Assembly: GCA_033239525.1 (NCBI GenBank)
Contig: BSYO01000013.1
Location: forward strand, 8,270,501 to 8,334,500
Source of the DNA: Nepenthes gracilis
Lineage: Eukaryota > Streptophyta > Magnoliopsida > Caryophyllales > Nepenthaceae
DNA: 64,000 nt
Reading direction: 5' to 3'
This document shows, in pieces, positions 50,701 to 61,008 of the stretch (position 1 is its first letter; each line of letters begins with the position of its first letter). Under the pieces are notes generated by a model. It did no database searches, was not told where the DNA came from, and saw only the letters and a program-made list of their open reading frames with translations. A program made the position numbers and the translations under genes.

Positions 50701-51402
50701 CTGCGGCTTAAAGGTGCTTCTCTTATCCTGTAACACAGTGTTAGTCGTGATGCATCATTTATAGAGAACAATAGAAACAACTTCTACCCTTTTCACTGCG
50801 TAGGCTACATTTTTCAGGTATTTGTTTTACTTCGGTGCTACTAGTATACAAGATATTCTGCTCCCTCTTTAAGTTCCTAATCAAGAATTAGAAGTTCTCA
50901 AGAGCATCTTGCGGCGTTTCTGATTGAGAGATTTATTTTCCTTTTTGAATGTTACATTTCATAAGAAAAAGTATAATTTTTGTATGCCTTCTGTATATTC
51001 TGTTGCTGAAACCGCAGATTTGCATTTGGCTAGCTCTTGGACTCTGAAACTAACGCTTATTCCTCCTCCACTTCCCCTTTTTCAAAAGGTTTCCACACTC
51101 TTAATCCACAGATTGAGGAAGGCATCTGCCAGGTGCTAGCTTTTCTATGGTTAGAATCTGAGCTCATGTCTGGATCAGGCGGCAGTGAAGCATCTACTTC
51201 ATTCTCAGTTTCAAGACCACCAAAGAGAGGCATGAGATCACCATTCGAGATGAAGCTGGGCAAGTTTTTTAAGAACCAGATAGAATCTGATATTTCTCCA
51301 GTTTATGGATACGGATTTAGAGCTGCTAGCCAGGCAGTCCTTAAATACGGCCTTGGGAGAACATTAGACCACCTCCAGGTTACAGGCAGCCTGCCATACT
51401 GA
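27873..51402 (+). CDS. DA1: DA1-family protein (UIM-LIM-peptidase), complete, with an 18-kb intron
   Basis: Eleven coding exons join in frame with GT-AG borders: 27873-27986, 28179-28269, 28971-29112, 30051-30171, 30331-30414, 31689-31808, 31939-32151, 32294-32356, 32480-32598, 50655-50713 and 51089-51402; 479 residues. Two ubiquitin-interacting motifs are visible (residues about 46-60, with AIALSLLEE, and about 76-88, [10 protein letters not shown]). A LIM zinc-binding domain starts at residue 118 (CAGC, then [10 protein letters not shown]) and a second cysteine-rich part follows ([16 protein letters not shown]). The C-terminal peptidase domain has the zinc-binding HEMMHAW at 365-371, coded alone on the short tenth exon. 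In Arabidopsis, DA1 is a ubiquitin-activated peptidase that limits seed and organ size by ending cell proliferation. This gene could be DA1 or its paralogue DAR1. The region between the second UIM and the LIM domain is shorter than in Arabidopsis DA1. All exons are open, so the gene is probably functional despite the intron load. Confidence 0.92.
33370..35073 (-). repeat. 3' LTR of the gypsy element
   Basis: On the + strand it runs TGTTATGACCC to GATGTTACA. It matches 44184-45887 in order along its whole length, with many substitutions, so the insertion is not recent. Confidence 0.85.
35250..37155. repeat. solo LTR nested in the gypsy integrase region
   Basis: TGTTACGACATT (35250) to GAGCGTTACA (37155), flanked by CGCCT (35245-35249) and TGCCT (37156-37160), a target duplication with one C/T change. 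The ends resemble those of the host element's LTR, so it is a related gypsy family. It contains a TA microsatellite at about 35740-35781. Gypsy coding sequence resumes on both sides. Confidence 0.75.
40200..42930. repeat. solo LTR (2.7 kb) nested in the gypsy protease/RT linker
   Basis: Reads TGTCATGTCCC to GGGCCTTACA on the + strand; on the minus strand it starts TGTAAGGCCCGAG, a common start of plant gypsy LTRs. The flanks TTTAG (40195-40199) and CTTGG (42931-42935) could be a 5-bp duplication with two transitions. No internal coding region is present, hence solo LTR. Host gypsy sequence resumes on both sides (protease on the right, the region before RT on the left). Confidence 0.65.
44184..45887 (-). 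repeat. 5' LTR of the gypsy element
   Basis: Partner of 33370-35073. To its left on the + strand lies the PBS, reading TAGTATCATAGCAAG on the minus strand (about 44165-44180), a decayed form of the initiator-Met PBS TGGTATCAGAGC. Confidence 0.8.
45888..46275. repeat. direct repeat copy 1 (possible truncated LTR)
   Basis: Shares ordered words with 49980-50345: TTAGAGAGGGAAGA, ATATAGGCC/TTATAGGCC, CAGCTAGCAAAC/CAGCAAACCAAC, GACTTAGCAGTAG, AGCTCTG(T/C)AG, GGCATAGAA/TGCATAGAA. It begins exactly at the gypsy target duplication, so the gypsy element probably landed in it. Confidence 0.5.
46276..48549. other. DNA between the two direct repeats
   Basis: If the repeats are LTRs this is the interior of a non-autonomous element. 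A minus-strand frame 47354-47013 contains an ATG at 47222 followed by [18 protein letters not shown], faintly like the start of a copia gag, but it has no zinc knuckle. The part 47870-48380 is G-rich and low in complexity. No gene is supported. Confidence 0.35.
48550..49239. mobile_element. MITE of about 690 bp
   Basis: Starts GGCTGCATTTGGTT and ends AACCAAACGTGCCA, with TAA on both sides (48547-48549, 49240-49242), as in Tourist/PIF-Harbinger MITEs. The interior is AT-rich without transposase. A similar but shorter element is at 22985. Confidence 0.55.
49243..49979. other. intron DNA between the MITE and repeat copy 2
   Basis: AT-rich, with a poly-T/GGGGG junction at 49568-49587 and a purine run GAAGGGGGGAAATGA near 49672-49686 that could be the polypurine tract of the repeat-bounded element. 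No gene is seen. Confidence 0.35.
49980..50345. repeat. direct repeat copy 2
   Basis: Partner of 45888-46275, and likely extends left toward 49690. It ends about 300 bp before the HEMMH exon of the DA1 gene. Confidence 0.5.
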
Positions 51403-53160
51403 AGTCTTTGGTCGCACTTATTCAATTGATTCTCTATTGGAGGGAATTTGGCCTCAATATTTTAGTAAATATCTAAGGTCTTTTTGGGTCTTCATATATG
51501 CATCATCTTTGTAAGTTCTATTTTTCAAATATTCGGTCCCATGATATCATTTCTGTGTGGTTCAATTTGAATTTTGTTGATGGTTATTTTTTCCTTTGAT
51601 GAATGCAGGATTCATTTAAATCATTGGTTGTGGTCGGTGCCGGGCCACAAGGAGTCTTGGTAATGTACAGGTACTTGAGTTCGTATTGTATATATGGTGA
51701 AACTTCTTGTGATTAATGCAACATTTTGAAATTGTGCTTGAAATTTCTATGTTTAAACTCTTTATCATTTAAAGGGGTGAATAGGTAATTATTGCGGAAT
51801 CTAAAAATATTACGTGACTGTTAATAATACATTAAAATTTTTATAAATAGATAAATACGCAATAACACTTGCACATACAAAACCAGAAATTAGAAAGCCG
51901 AAAACAAATCAAGATGCAATTTAATCATAGAAGAAAAATCAAAATGATAAAAACATCCAGTTTTTTGCAGCCACGCTAAAAGAAAAATTCACAGTGATAT
52001 GTTTGATCTTTTGCGTTGTAGTTTAGACACAACACTCTTCGACTAACCCCAAGGCTTGTAACTTCTCTAAGGCAACTCTTCAGATTTGTTCTTTGACAAT
52101 AAATTCGAGACAGTCAAACACTCCATGTAAATCTTCCACTTTTGGCTCTCAAATGTACCAGCGGTGAACATTCATTAAATCATCTAACTCCACGGTTGCA
52201 ACACCTTCTCTTAATTTGAATACTTAATCTTCTGAAAAAAATGAGCTTCTAATACAAAGATCAAATCACTCAATGATGGATAAAATTCTCTCAAGATGGT
52301 TTTGGTCCTTGTACAGCTTGCAAAATAAGGATAAAACATGTTATAGAATTTGACGCAGGCAACCAGTGCACAAATGCTTATCAGGCATGCTTTAGGTGCC
52401 ACATTCTGCACTAAGAGACACACAAGCATGTCTAATATTGTTACTAGTCCATGAGCATGCCTCATACTACTACTTGCGCACGAGTGTAAACCAAGGGCAT
52501 GTGATCGTAAACCAAGGGTGCACGAGCATGCCTCACACTGCTACATGCGCACAAGTACAAATCAAGGGCACATGGGCACAAATCAAATGCGCATGAGTGC
52601 GTCTCATGCTGCAACTTTTGCACAAGTGCTAACTTAAGGGTGCATGAGCACATCTCAGATCGGTCATGCTTTTAGGAACACATGAGTGTTCAACAGGCAT
52701 ACACCAGAACCTGAACAACCCTATGGGCACATGAGTACCCATCATTTCCCAATAACCAATAAACCACAGGTAAATGATTACACATGCTTAGACTTCATAA
52801 GTCCACAACAATAAATATAGAGATAATTAAGTGATGGTGATATTGATACTAGTAGATATTTCTTATCTTGCAAGAATATAAGATTCAGCTGGTAGCTAAC
52901 CTAATATGAAATTGCCAATAATAGAAATCCAAACAATCACCAATTACAGAAATTCTAACAATCTCTCCTTTTGACAATTTCGTGTCAAAACACAATAAGC
53001 TATATTAAAATGAAATACAGGTTCAAATACCATTCAGATATAACCTGTGTATATACATATCTTCTCTTAGGATACAAGACAGGAACCAAGATGATAGAGA
53101 CAAAAGAAGCTCACAGAAGTTTCATGAGATCTACATATTGTTCCTGTTCATCAAGATTAG
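51403..53160. other. DA1 3' UTR and downstream DNA
   Basis: The first part after the TGA is presumably 3' UTR. From about 51770 (GGGGTGAATAGG) the sequence has the look of an LTR-element fragment, with repeated GCACGAGCATGC-type words at 52380-52740. No ORF is protein-like. Confidence 0.4.
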
Positions 53161-53668
53161 CACACAGAGAACTAGTGCAACAACACAATATGTTGATATT
53201 GCACAGTTAATAGAAGCACAATTAATTTGCAGAGACCAAATAAAACTTGAGTTAATAGAGTTACACAATATAATTGACAACATAAAGTAACCCATAATTG
53301 AAAGTATTCATCAATTCTAATTAAACAAATCATACAGAGACCTAGTGCAATAACACAACATGTTGATATTGTATAGTTAATAAAAGCACAATTAATGTGT
53401 AGAGACCAAATAGAAGTTGAGTTAATTGAGTTACACAATATAATCGACAACATAAAGTAACCCATAATTGAAGTGTGCATCAATTCTAATTAAACAAATC
53501 ATACAGAGACCTAGTTCAACAACACAATATGTTAATATTGTGCAGTTAATAGAAGCACAATTAATGTGCAGAGACCAAATAGAAGTTGAGTTAATAGAGT
53601 TACACAATTTAATTGATAACATAAAGTAACCCATAATTGAAGTGTGCATCAATTCTAATTAAACAAAT
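53161..53668. repeat. three-copy tandem repeat, period 169-170 bp
   Basis: Copies start at 53161, 53331 and 53500 (CACACAGAGAACTAG, CATACAGAGACCTAG twice). The second and third are nearly identical; the first is more diverged. Each contains AGAGACCAAATA and AAGTAACCCATAATTGAA. The repeat is AT-rich and non-coding. Confidence 0.85.
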
Positions 53669-55326
53669 CAACCATTCCTAACTCTACACTCCACCTCTTT
53701 TTGCCTCGGAGATAAAGGGGCAAACTAGTCATCATCTAAGAGGTACCGCTTATCACGCATGACTTAATGTTCATATATAGCTTGAAACTCATTAAACAAA
53801 TGAGAATTTATCAGTGTGACTCCAAAATTTTCTTTCTAGCTTTCCTTAAGAGGTTAAACTCTTGTTGAGAGAGCGGATTGATCAATCTGAATCGTAGCAA
53901 GTTGGTTGAAAATATCGGAAAGACCAGGACGTGGCGTGGGTGGTGCTTACGGATGAGGCTCAGAAGGACTAGCTTGGACGGATTAGGAATCATAGATTAC
54001 GTAGGCTCACCATGGGATCAACTAAAGGATTGTCCTGATTCGGAGAGTACATGGGCAAGACTCTGATTATAGGTAATTTGACCAATTGATTTCTTAGGGA
54101 AACACGATCAAGGTTAGGAAACTCCAAATTAAGGCCCACTATGAGTCGTTGGATGAGAATTATGAAGGAGGTTGTCATCCTTCTTGGCTAGAAAGTGGAG
54201 ATAATGTTTCTATAAATATGTTTGGGGAGGTGGATTGGGTTGCCAACAAATAGATTATACAAAAAATATGTTTTATCAAGGGGTAGTGAAACAAAGTGCG
54301 TGACTGGAAAAATATATGTGAGCATGATTCTGTATAACACAAGGCACTAAAGAGAGAAAATTTTGGTTTTGAATGAGAGATCACTCCATTGAATAGGAGC
54401 TCCATGTGGAAGCATGGCAATGGAATCAAATGAGAGAATGTTTGGTGAGAGATAGAGATAAGTTGAGGGATGTGACGTAGGGATGGGGAGCATGTGGAAA
54501 ACTACATTTGGGGTGGTCTGAAGAGTGTGACCTCTAAGATGTCTTGTGAAGGCAAGACTACATTGATATTGGCATAGAACTCTTGGACAAGGAGTGAGAG
54601 GATTATGAGGTTAATAAGAACAGACTTCTAGTGCTTGTGAAGAAGATGGAAGACATGGATGCACCGAGAGAAGTGGAATCTATTTCTCTTTCTAGAGTCA
54701 ACTCTCAATGACTTATGCAATGAACGAACGAATCATCTGCAGAAGAATTAACAAACCCAAGGGGTTCATGAGCTGAACCCAAACACAATTTCTTTGCAAC
54801 TTGTTTCTTTGTGCCACCCATGTTAAAAAAATAAAGACGAACATATATAATAGGTTAAAAACAATCAACACACTATAATATTAAAGTGAGAAAGTGAAAG
54901 TGCATTTATATTCTACACTTGTGCTAGTATCCCTTGCAAGATAGGGTTTAGGCTTTTGCCAAACTTCTTGCGATTTTTGGCAATTTCTCCTAATTCTTAT
55001 GGAGATTTTAGATAATTGCTCTTTCATCCTTCTCTCTGTCACGGTTCTCCACTTTTGGAACCTAGGGTTTTGATTTTTATTTTCACTTTGTTTCTCCTCA
55101 TTGATTTCACCTATCTTAGCTAACAACTTTGTTAGGGTTTTTACCTTATAGAGTCCGCCATATAGTTCTCGTTAGAGTTTATGCATTGATTTGGGGTTTT
55201 GGAAGGCTTGCACAAAGTTAGCTCTTGTTACTCTTGTGGTCATTATTCCTATTGTGCCTCATGTGTGGGTTTTGTTAGGTGTGAATGCTTCGGCTTATGA
55301 TGGCTGTTGTTGAAGCTTATGGGATG
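53669..55326 (-). pseudogene. remnant of a retroelement-like gene, minus strand
   Basis: On the minus strand a start at about 54823 (MGGTKKQVAKKLCLG) follows an A+T-rich leader, and downstream frames (54429-54175 and a shifted frame) contain YRIMLTYIFPVTHF and LFVGNPIHLPKHIY, which resemble the 'putative plant transposon protein' domain of non-autonomous LTR elements. Stops and frameshifts are many. The leader at 54841-54965 has an inverted copy at about 62807-62930. Confidence 0.4.
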
Positions 55327-55454
55327 TGTAAAATCCAAATCCTAATATTTATATTAAAAATATTAAATTTAAGTAAATTGATAAATTATGTTAATTATAG
55401 ATTTCAGTCAAAAAATTTAAGTATTGAATCGAAGTAAGTTATGCACGAGTATCA
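55327..55454. other. short AT-rich left flank of the copia insertion
   Basis: Starts TGTAAAATCCAAATCC, resembling the start of a gypsy LTR, and ends in the copia target duplication TATCA. It and the DNA after 61013 were one sequence before the copia insertion. Confidence 0.4.
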
Positions 55455-56329
55455 TGTTGGGATAGATGGCGTCAAACTACCACCACAAACAGACACAGTA
55501 AAGGGAATGAGGAAGAAGAAAATGAACATAAGAATTTTTACGTGAAAAATCCTTCTCAAATAAGGAAAAAATTACGGGACAATCAGCTCACGGAACCAAT
55601 TTCACCATGTGAGGTTGGGAACAATTTTTTCACAATTACACAAGCACAAGAGAAAGAGAAAAAAAAATCGAAGAACAGAGCACAATCAATATAAAGAAAC
55701 GCACTTTGTTTTCACTCATATTTCTCTCCTTTCTTCACTGTTTTTCACTCTCTTTGTTTTTCACACTTAGAAAAATTTTACCAAGTGCTTCTTTTCTTTT
55801 CTTTTAATACAGATGCATATATTGAGCAAATCTAAGGAATATTCTATTCCATCGACAAAATCTGTTCTTGCCAACAATATGAATATGCTCTGTACAAAAA
55901 TGACTTCTGCATATCTGCATGAGATCACACATGCTCAAAAAACTTTCTGAGCTGGCACCCTCTTGGATTTTCTAGTGGACGGCCAATATTCCATCATCCG
56001 CGTTCTTCATAAGTCCGATCAATACCCTGTTAACCGTTATTTCCATATGGCCGATCAATACCTCTGTTGACCGGTCGGTTGTCCTTTTGTGATCTTTCAG
56101 CAATGCTGGGTAGCTCATGCTTTCAGCCGGTCAACAGGTTGACCGATCACTGTTGCCTGTCCAAAATTTTCGGTCAACTATGTTGATAGGAATTCCTTCT
56201 ACTTATCTTGTACATAGTCCACGGACTCTTCAGCGCACAGGTTTGCGAACCATAGTAGCACGCAGGGTCCACGTGCTCAGTTCGAGTCCTCCGTTCATCA
56301 GGACTTCCACACGGGAGCGACCTCCAACA
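55455..56329 (-). repeat. 3' LTR of the minus-strand copia element
   Basis: 875 bp, TGTTGGGATAG to CCTCCAACA on the + strand. The polypurine tract, GTGAGGGGAGGTT on the minus strand, lies at 56330-56342. Confidence 0.9.
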
Positions 56330-59300
56330 AACCTCCCCTCACGACCGTGGGGATGTTAAATCTATCAGCCCATCTAGCTTGCAGCAAGTTTCATTCTTAC
56401 CCTTTGGCAAAATCTTGATCAGTATGTCTGCCCGATTCTCTTTAGTACCGACTTTTTTTAGTGACAGCAAACCATTCTCAATAACGTCTCTAACCCAATG
56501 GTATTGAACGTCAATATGCTTTGATTTGAAATAAAATGAAGAGTTTTTGTAGGGATATATAGCACTATGACTATCACAAAGTATCTCATATTTTTTCTGT
56601 CTGAGACCTAATTCTTGAATGAGTTTTCTTATCTACAATATCTCATTACAAGCTTCTGTCACTATAATGTATTCGGCCTCAGTAGTTGAAAGAGCGATGT
56701 ACTTCTGCAGCTTGGATTGCCAGGAAACTGCATCTCCAGCAAACTTCACTAAGTATCTCGAAGTAGACTTGCGACTGTCAATGTCCCCGACCATATCAGC
56801 ATCCGAGTAGCCCACCAGTTGAGGCTCGTCACTTCCAAGGCACAGGTACCTCTTGGAAGTTCCTTGGATGTATTTCGTGATTTACTTGACCATGGACCAG
56901 TGCTTCTTTCCTGAGTTTGACAGAAACTAGCTGACTGTACCAACATTATGTGCTATGTCTGGCCTTGTGCATACTAGGACATACATCAGGCTTCCCACAG
57001 TTGAAGAATAGGGAACGCCTCTCATGTATGCCTTCTCTTTGTCCGAGGACGGATACTGGCGAGTGCTCAACCTATGGTGGTTTGCTAACGGTGTGCTTAT
57101 AGGCTTAGACTTGTCCATGTTGAATCGTTGGAGCACTTTCTCAATGTAGCTCTCTTGAGACAACCACAATTTTCTTACCTCTTGGTCGCGGATAATTCTA
57201 ACGCCAAGAATTTATTTCACCGACCCCAGGTCCTTCATGGCAAACTACTATCCAAGTTGCTCCTTCAGCTCCTTTATTCGAGCATCATTGCATCCAACAA
57301 TCAATATATCATCCATATATTGAACCCTTCCGGCTGTTCTATGTAAACTTCCTCTTGCTCCACCTCAAGATTCTGAGTAGCAGTTAAGCCCAACACAACC
57401 CTTATAGAGGACATCTTCACCATTGGAAAAATCTCATCAAAGTCAACTTCCGTTAATTAAAGCCTTTTACCACTAGCTGTACCTTGTACCTCGACTTCAT
57501 GGTATTCTCATCCGTTTTTAAGCGAAAGACCCACTTATTCTTTAGGGCCCTTTTTCCTTTAGACAACTCAGCCAAATTAAAAGTATAATTTTCATAGAGA
57601 GAGCTAATTTCATCTTTCATGGCTTTCAACCATCTCTCATTGTTCTCATCCTCCGTAGCCTCTTTAAATGTCTCAGGCTCTTCGATAACAGTGAGTAGGA
57701 TATGCTCACTAAAAGATAGACGAACGGCCGGCCGTTTATTTCGTGAAGATCATCTGACAGGAACGTCCTCGGCGGGTTGAGGAGTGACTTCATCCTGGTC
57801 CTCGTTCGGTGCTGTCATGGCCTCATTACTATCCTCGACCACATCAGGGCCAATGTCCTTGTCCTGGAAAGCCTCTAGATGGACAACTTCAACACTCATA
57901 TTGTCCGTCTGGTCAATATCAGACTTGGTCTTCCTACCAATGTCCTCATCTGTTTCATCTTAAGAAGGGTCACGTCCCTTGACCGGACAAGTCTTCTCTT
58001 AGTTGGATCACAAAATTTGTAGCCTAGCTCATCTTTCCCATAGCTTAGAAAGACGTACTGCATTGTGTTTGGGTTCAACTTGATCCTTTCATACTTTGGG
58101 ACATGAATAAAGGCTTTGCATTCAAACACTCGTAGATGGTCATAAGATGGCTCTTTACTCAACCATATCTTCTTCGGCACTTCACCATTTAAGGGTTTAC
58201 TCGGTGACCTATTGATGTCATAGGCCACTGTCTTCAGTGCTTCGACCCAAAAAGATGCAGAAAGCTTGGCTTTAGAAAACATACATTGTACTCTCTCTAG
58301 AAGTGTGTAGTTCATCCGCTCGGTCATTCCGTTCGATTATGATGTTTTTGGTGGTGTTTTCTGATGCCTAATACCATGAAACCGATAATAGGTATCAAAA
58401 GGCCCTATGTACTCACCGCTATTATCATTTCGAACGGTCTTTAGTTTCTTCTCCCGTCTGACGCTCCACCAGAGTATGAAACTGATCAAATATACCGACG
58501 ACTTGGTCATTGGTCTTTAGTGGGTAAACTCACAGCTTTCTGGAACAATCGTCAATAAAGGAAACAAAGTATTGGGCTCCACCAAACGACTTTTTTTTGA
58601 ATGGTCCACACACATCTGTGTGGATGTGATCAAATATCTCTACCTTTATAGAGGATGAGTCTCCATGGAATGAGACTCTCCTTTGCTTGCCAGCTAAATA
58701 ATGAGGACACATCCTCAGTTCGTCCTCATTTACTCCAGGGATAAGGCCCTTCCTGGCTAGATGATATAATCCACGTTCACTCATATGGCCCATCCTCCTG
58801 TACCATAAGTCCTCGGACTCCTTGCTGATTGTGGTGTTCATGTCTTTGGCCACTGCACAGGCCTTCATTATGTATAGGTCGGAGCACTTTTTCCTCTATT
58901 CACGACAAGCGATCCTCTGGTTAGTTTTCACTTAACTTCACAGAAGGTATTACAGTAATATTCATCATCCAGCAGACCGGCTAAGATTATATTTAGCTGG
59001 ATGTCAGGGACATGATGTACATCCTTCAATATCAGTTTTGTTCGTCCCATTGTTGGTGACCGAACAATATTACCTCTTGCCAACAATTGGGGAGGATGTC
59101 CCTTCATTTCCTATCCTTAACGCTCCAATGTCTCCTAGAGTGTAGGGTGTGAACAATCTACTTCTGGACATGACATGCAGAGAAGCGCCAGAGTCAACCA
59201 TTCAGTCGGACTCATGGTCCGTCAAGCTTGCCACGTTCTCTTCACATGTCAACAGGAGGTCGCCTCCTGTGACCATTGAGATCGAGGATGTTTCTTCTCT

Positions 59301-60100
59301 TCGTCCCTTGTTTCCTTTCTTTTTCTCTGTATTTTTACGTTTTCACTTGAAGTAGTGCTTTTTGATATGATCCTTCTTGCCACAATGATGATACTCAAGG
59401 TTTTGACATCTTAATCGTGATTTGTTACAGCCTTTCTTTTCAGGTTTCTGGCTGCATCCTATACTCCTTTCCCTGGATTCGATCATAAGTACCTCAGAAT
59501 GAGAAGACATTGAGGTCTCTTGTGACCGCCTTGACTCATTCAAAGCATGGAGGCAATAACCTCGTCCAACTTCAGTGTATCTTTTCCAAACAATAAGGTT
59601 GTGACTATTTGGTCATAAGAGGCTGGCAGAGAGGCCAGCAACACCAATGCATTGTCCTCTTTGATTTCATCATTAATGGCAGACATCTGCGTCAGTATCC
59701 TGTTAAACTCGTCCAAATACTTTTCAAAACTCCTACTTTTTGACAATCGTAGACCATAAAATTGCTTCTTTACATGTAACCTGGTTGTCAAGGATTTTGA
59801 CTTATATCTACTCTCCAGCTTTTTTCAAACTTTCGCTAGGTCAGTCAGTCCGAGGACCTCTTAGAGAGTGTTGTCAGTCAGGCATAACTTGATAGTACAA
59901 TTGGCAATGTCTCTTTTATTTTGTCATTCATCATCGGTCAGATTTTCAAGTTTCTCATTCTTCTTCTTTAGTGCCTTCACTGTTCCTTCTCTAGTTAGGA
60001 TATTCTTCACATTTTCTTACCAGAGGATGAAGTTGTCATGTCCGTTGAACTGCTCCATACTAAACGGCAGATTCTTCGAAGATGACAACGCCATTTAGAC
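56330..60100 (-). pseudogene. copia gag-pol, broken
   Basis: Minus-strand pieces: gag from about 60092 (SSSKNLPFSMEQFNG) through frame 59791-59540 (SRSFEKYLDEFNRILTQMSA); a zinc knuckle with both outer cysteines changed to tyrosine (YHHCGKKDHIKKHYF, about 59395-59346); pre-integrase and integrase start in frame 58868-58530 (LWYRRMGHMSERGLYHLARK, DHIHTDVCGPF); integrase C-part in 58327-57896 (TERMNYTLLERVQCM, INRSPSKPL); reverse transcriptase pieces around 57580-57200; RT end and RNase H in 57169-56633 (YSDADMVGDIDSRKSTS). Stops and frameshifts separate the pieces. Confidence 0.88.
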
Positions 60101-60104
60101 AGAG

Positions 60105-60129
60105 TTTTCAACCGGTCTCTGATATCACT
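60105..60129 (-). other. primer binding site of the minus-strand copia element
   Basis: On the minus strand, directly after the 5' LTR, AGTGATATCAGAGACCGG matches the initiator-Met PBS consensus TGGTATCAGAGC with small changes. Confidence 0.7.
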
Positions 60130-61008
60130 TGTTGGGATAGATGGCGTCTGACTACCACCACAAACAAACACAGTAAAGGAAATGAGGAAGAAGAAAATGA
60201 ACACACAAATTTTTACGTGAAAAATTCTTTTTAAATAAGAAAAAAATCATAGGACAATCAGTTTACGGAATCAATTCCACCATGTGAGGTTGGGAATAAT
60301 TTTTTCACGGTTACACAGACACCAGAAAAAAGAGAAAAAAAATCAAAGAACAGAGCACAAGCAATACAAAGAAACACATTTTGTTTTCGCTCACAATTCT
60401 CTCTCTCCTTTCTTTACTGTTTTTTACTCTCTCTGTTTTTCACACTTATAAAAATTTTATTAAGTGCCTCTTTTTTTCTCTTTCAATACAAATGCATATA
60501 TTGAGAAAATCTAAGGAATATTCTATTCTCCCGATAAAATTTATCCTTACGAACAATATAAATATACTCTATACAAAAACGGCTCCTGTATAATTGCCTG
60601 AGATCACACATGCTCAGAAAATTTTCTGAGTTGGCATCCTCCTGGATTTCCTGGTGGACGGCCAACATTCCATTGTTCACGTTCTTCATAAGGTCGGTCA
60701 ACGCCCTGTTGACCGTCCTCTCCATATGGCTGGTCAATGCCTCTGTTGACTGGTCGGTTGTCCTTTTGGGATCTTTCAGTAATGTTAAGCAGCTCATACT
60801 TTCAGCTGGTCAACAGGTTGACCGATCATTGTTGCCCGTCCAAAATTTTCGATCAATTATGTTGACTGGAGTTCCTTCTACTTATCCTGTGCATAGTGCG
60901 CAGACTCTTCAACGCACAGGTCCGCGAACCATAGTAACACGCAGAATCCACATGCTCAGTCTGAGTCTTCCAGTCATCAGGACTTTCACACGGAAGTGAC
61001 CCTCAACA
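60130..61008 (-). repeat. 5' LTR of the minus-strand copia element
   Basis: 879 bp, TGTTGGGATAG to CCTCAACA on the + strand. It aligns along its length with 55455-56329, with scattered differences that are largely transitions. Confidence 0.9.

Larger units (their letters stand above)
55455..61008 (-). mobile_element. Ty1/copia retrotransposon, minus strand, TSD TATCA
   Basis: 5554 bp with LTRs at both ends and TATCA at 55450-55454 and 61009-61013. Read on the minus strand: 5' LTR (60130-61008), PBS, gag, pre-integrase, integrase, reverse transcriptase, RNase H, polypurine tract, 3' LTR (55455-56329). It is full length, but its genes carry many stops. Related in LTR words and pol to the element at 8459-14087. 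Confidence 0.92.

Noticed and set aside
53161..53668. CRISPR-like array
   Set aside because: Contiguous 170-bp tandem units without spacers, in a plant nuclear genome.
60105..60129. Possible tRNA gene near the Met-tRNA-like sequence
   Set aside because: Only the 3' acceptor complement is present, directly inside an LTR: a primer binding site, not a tRNA gene.
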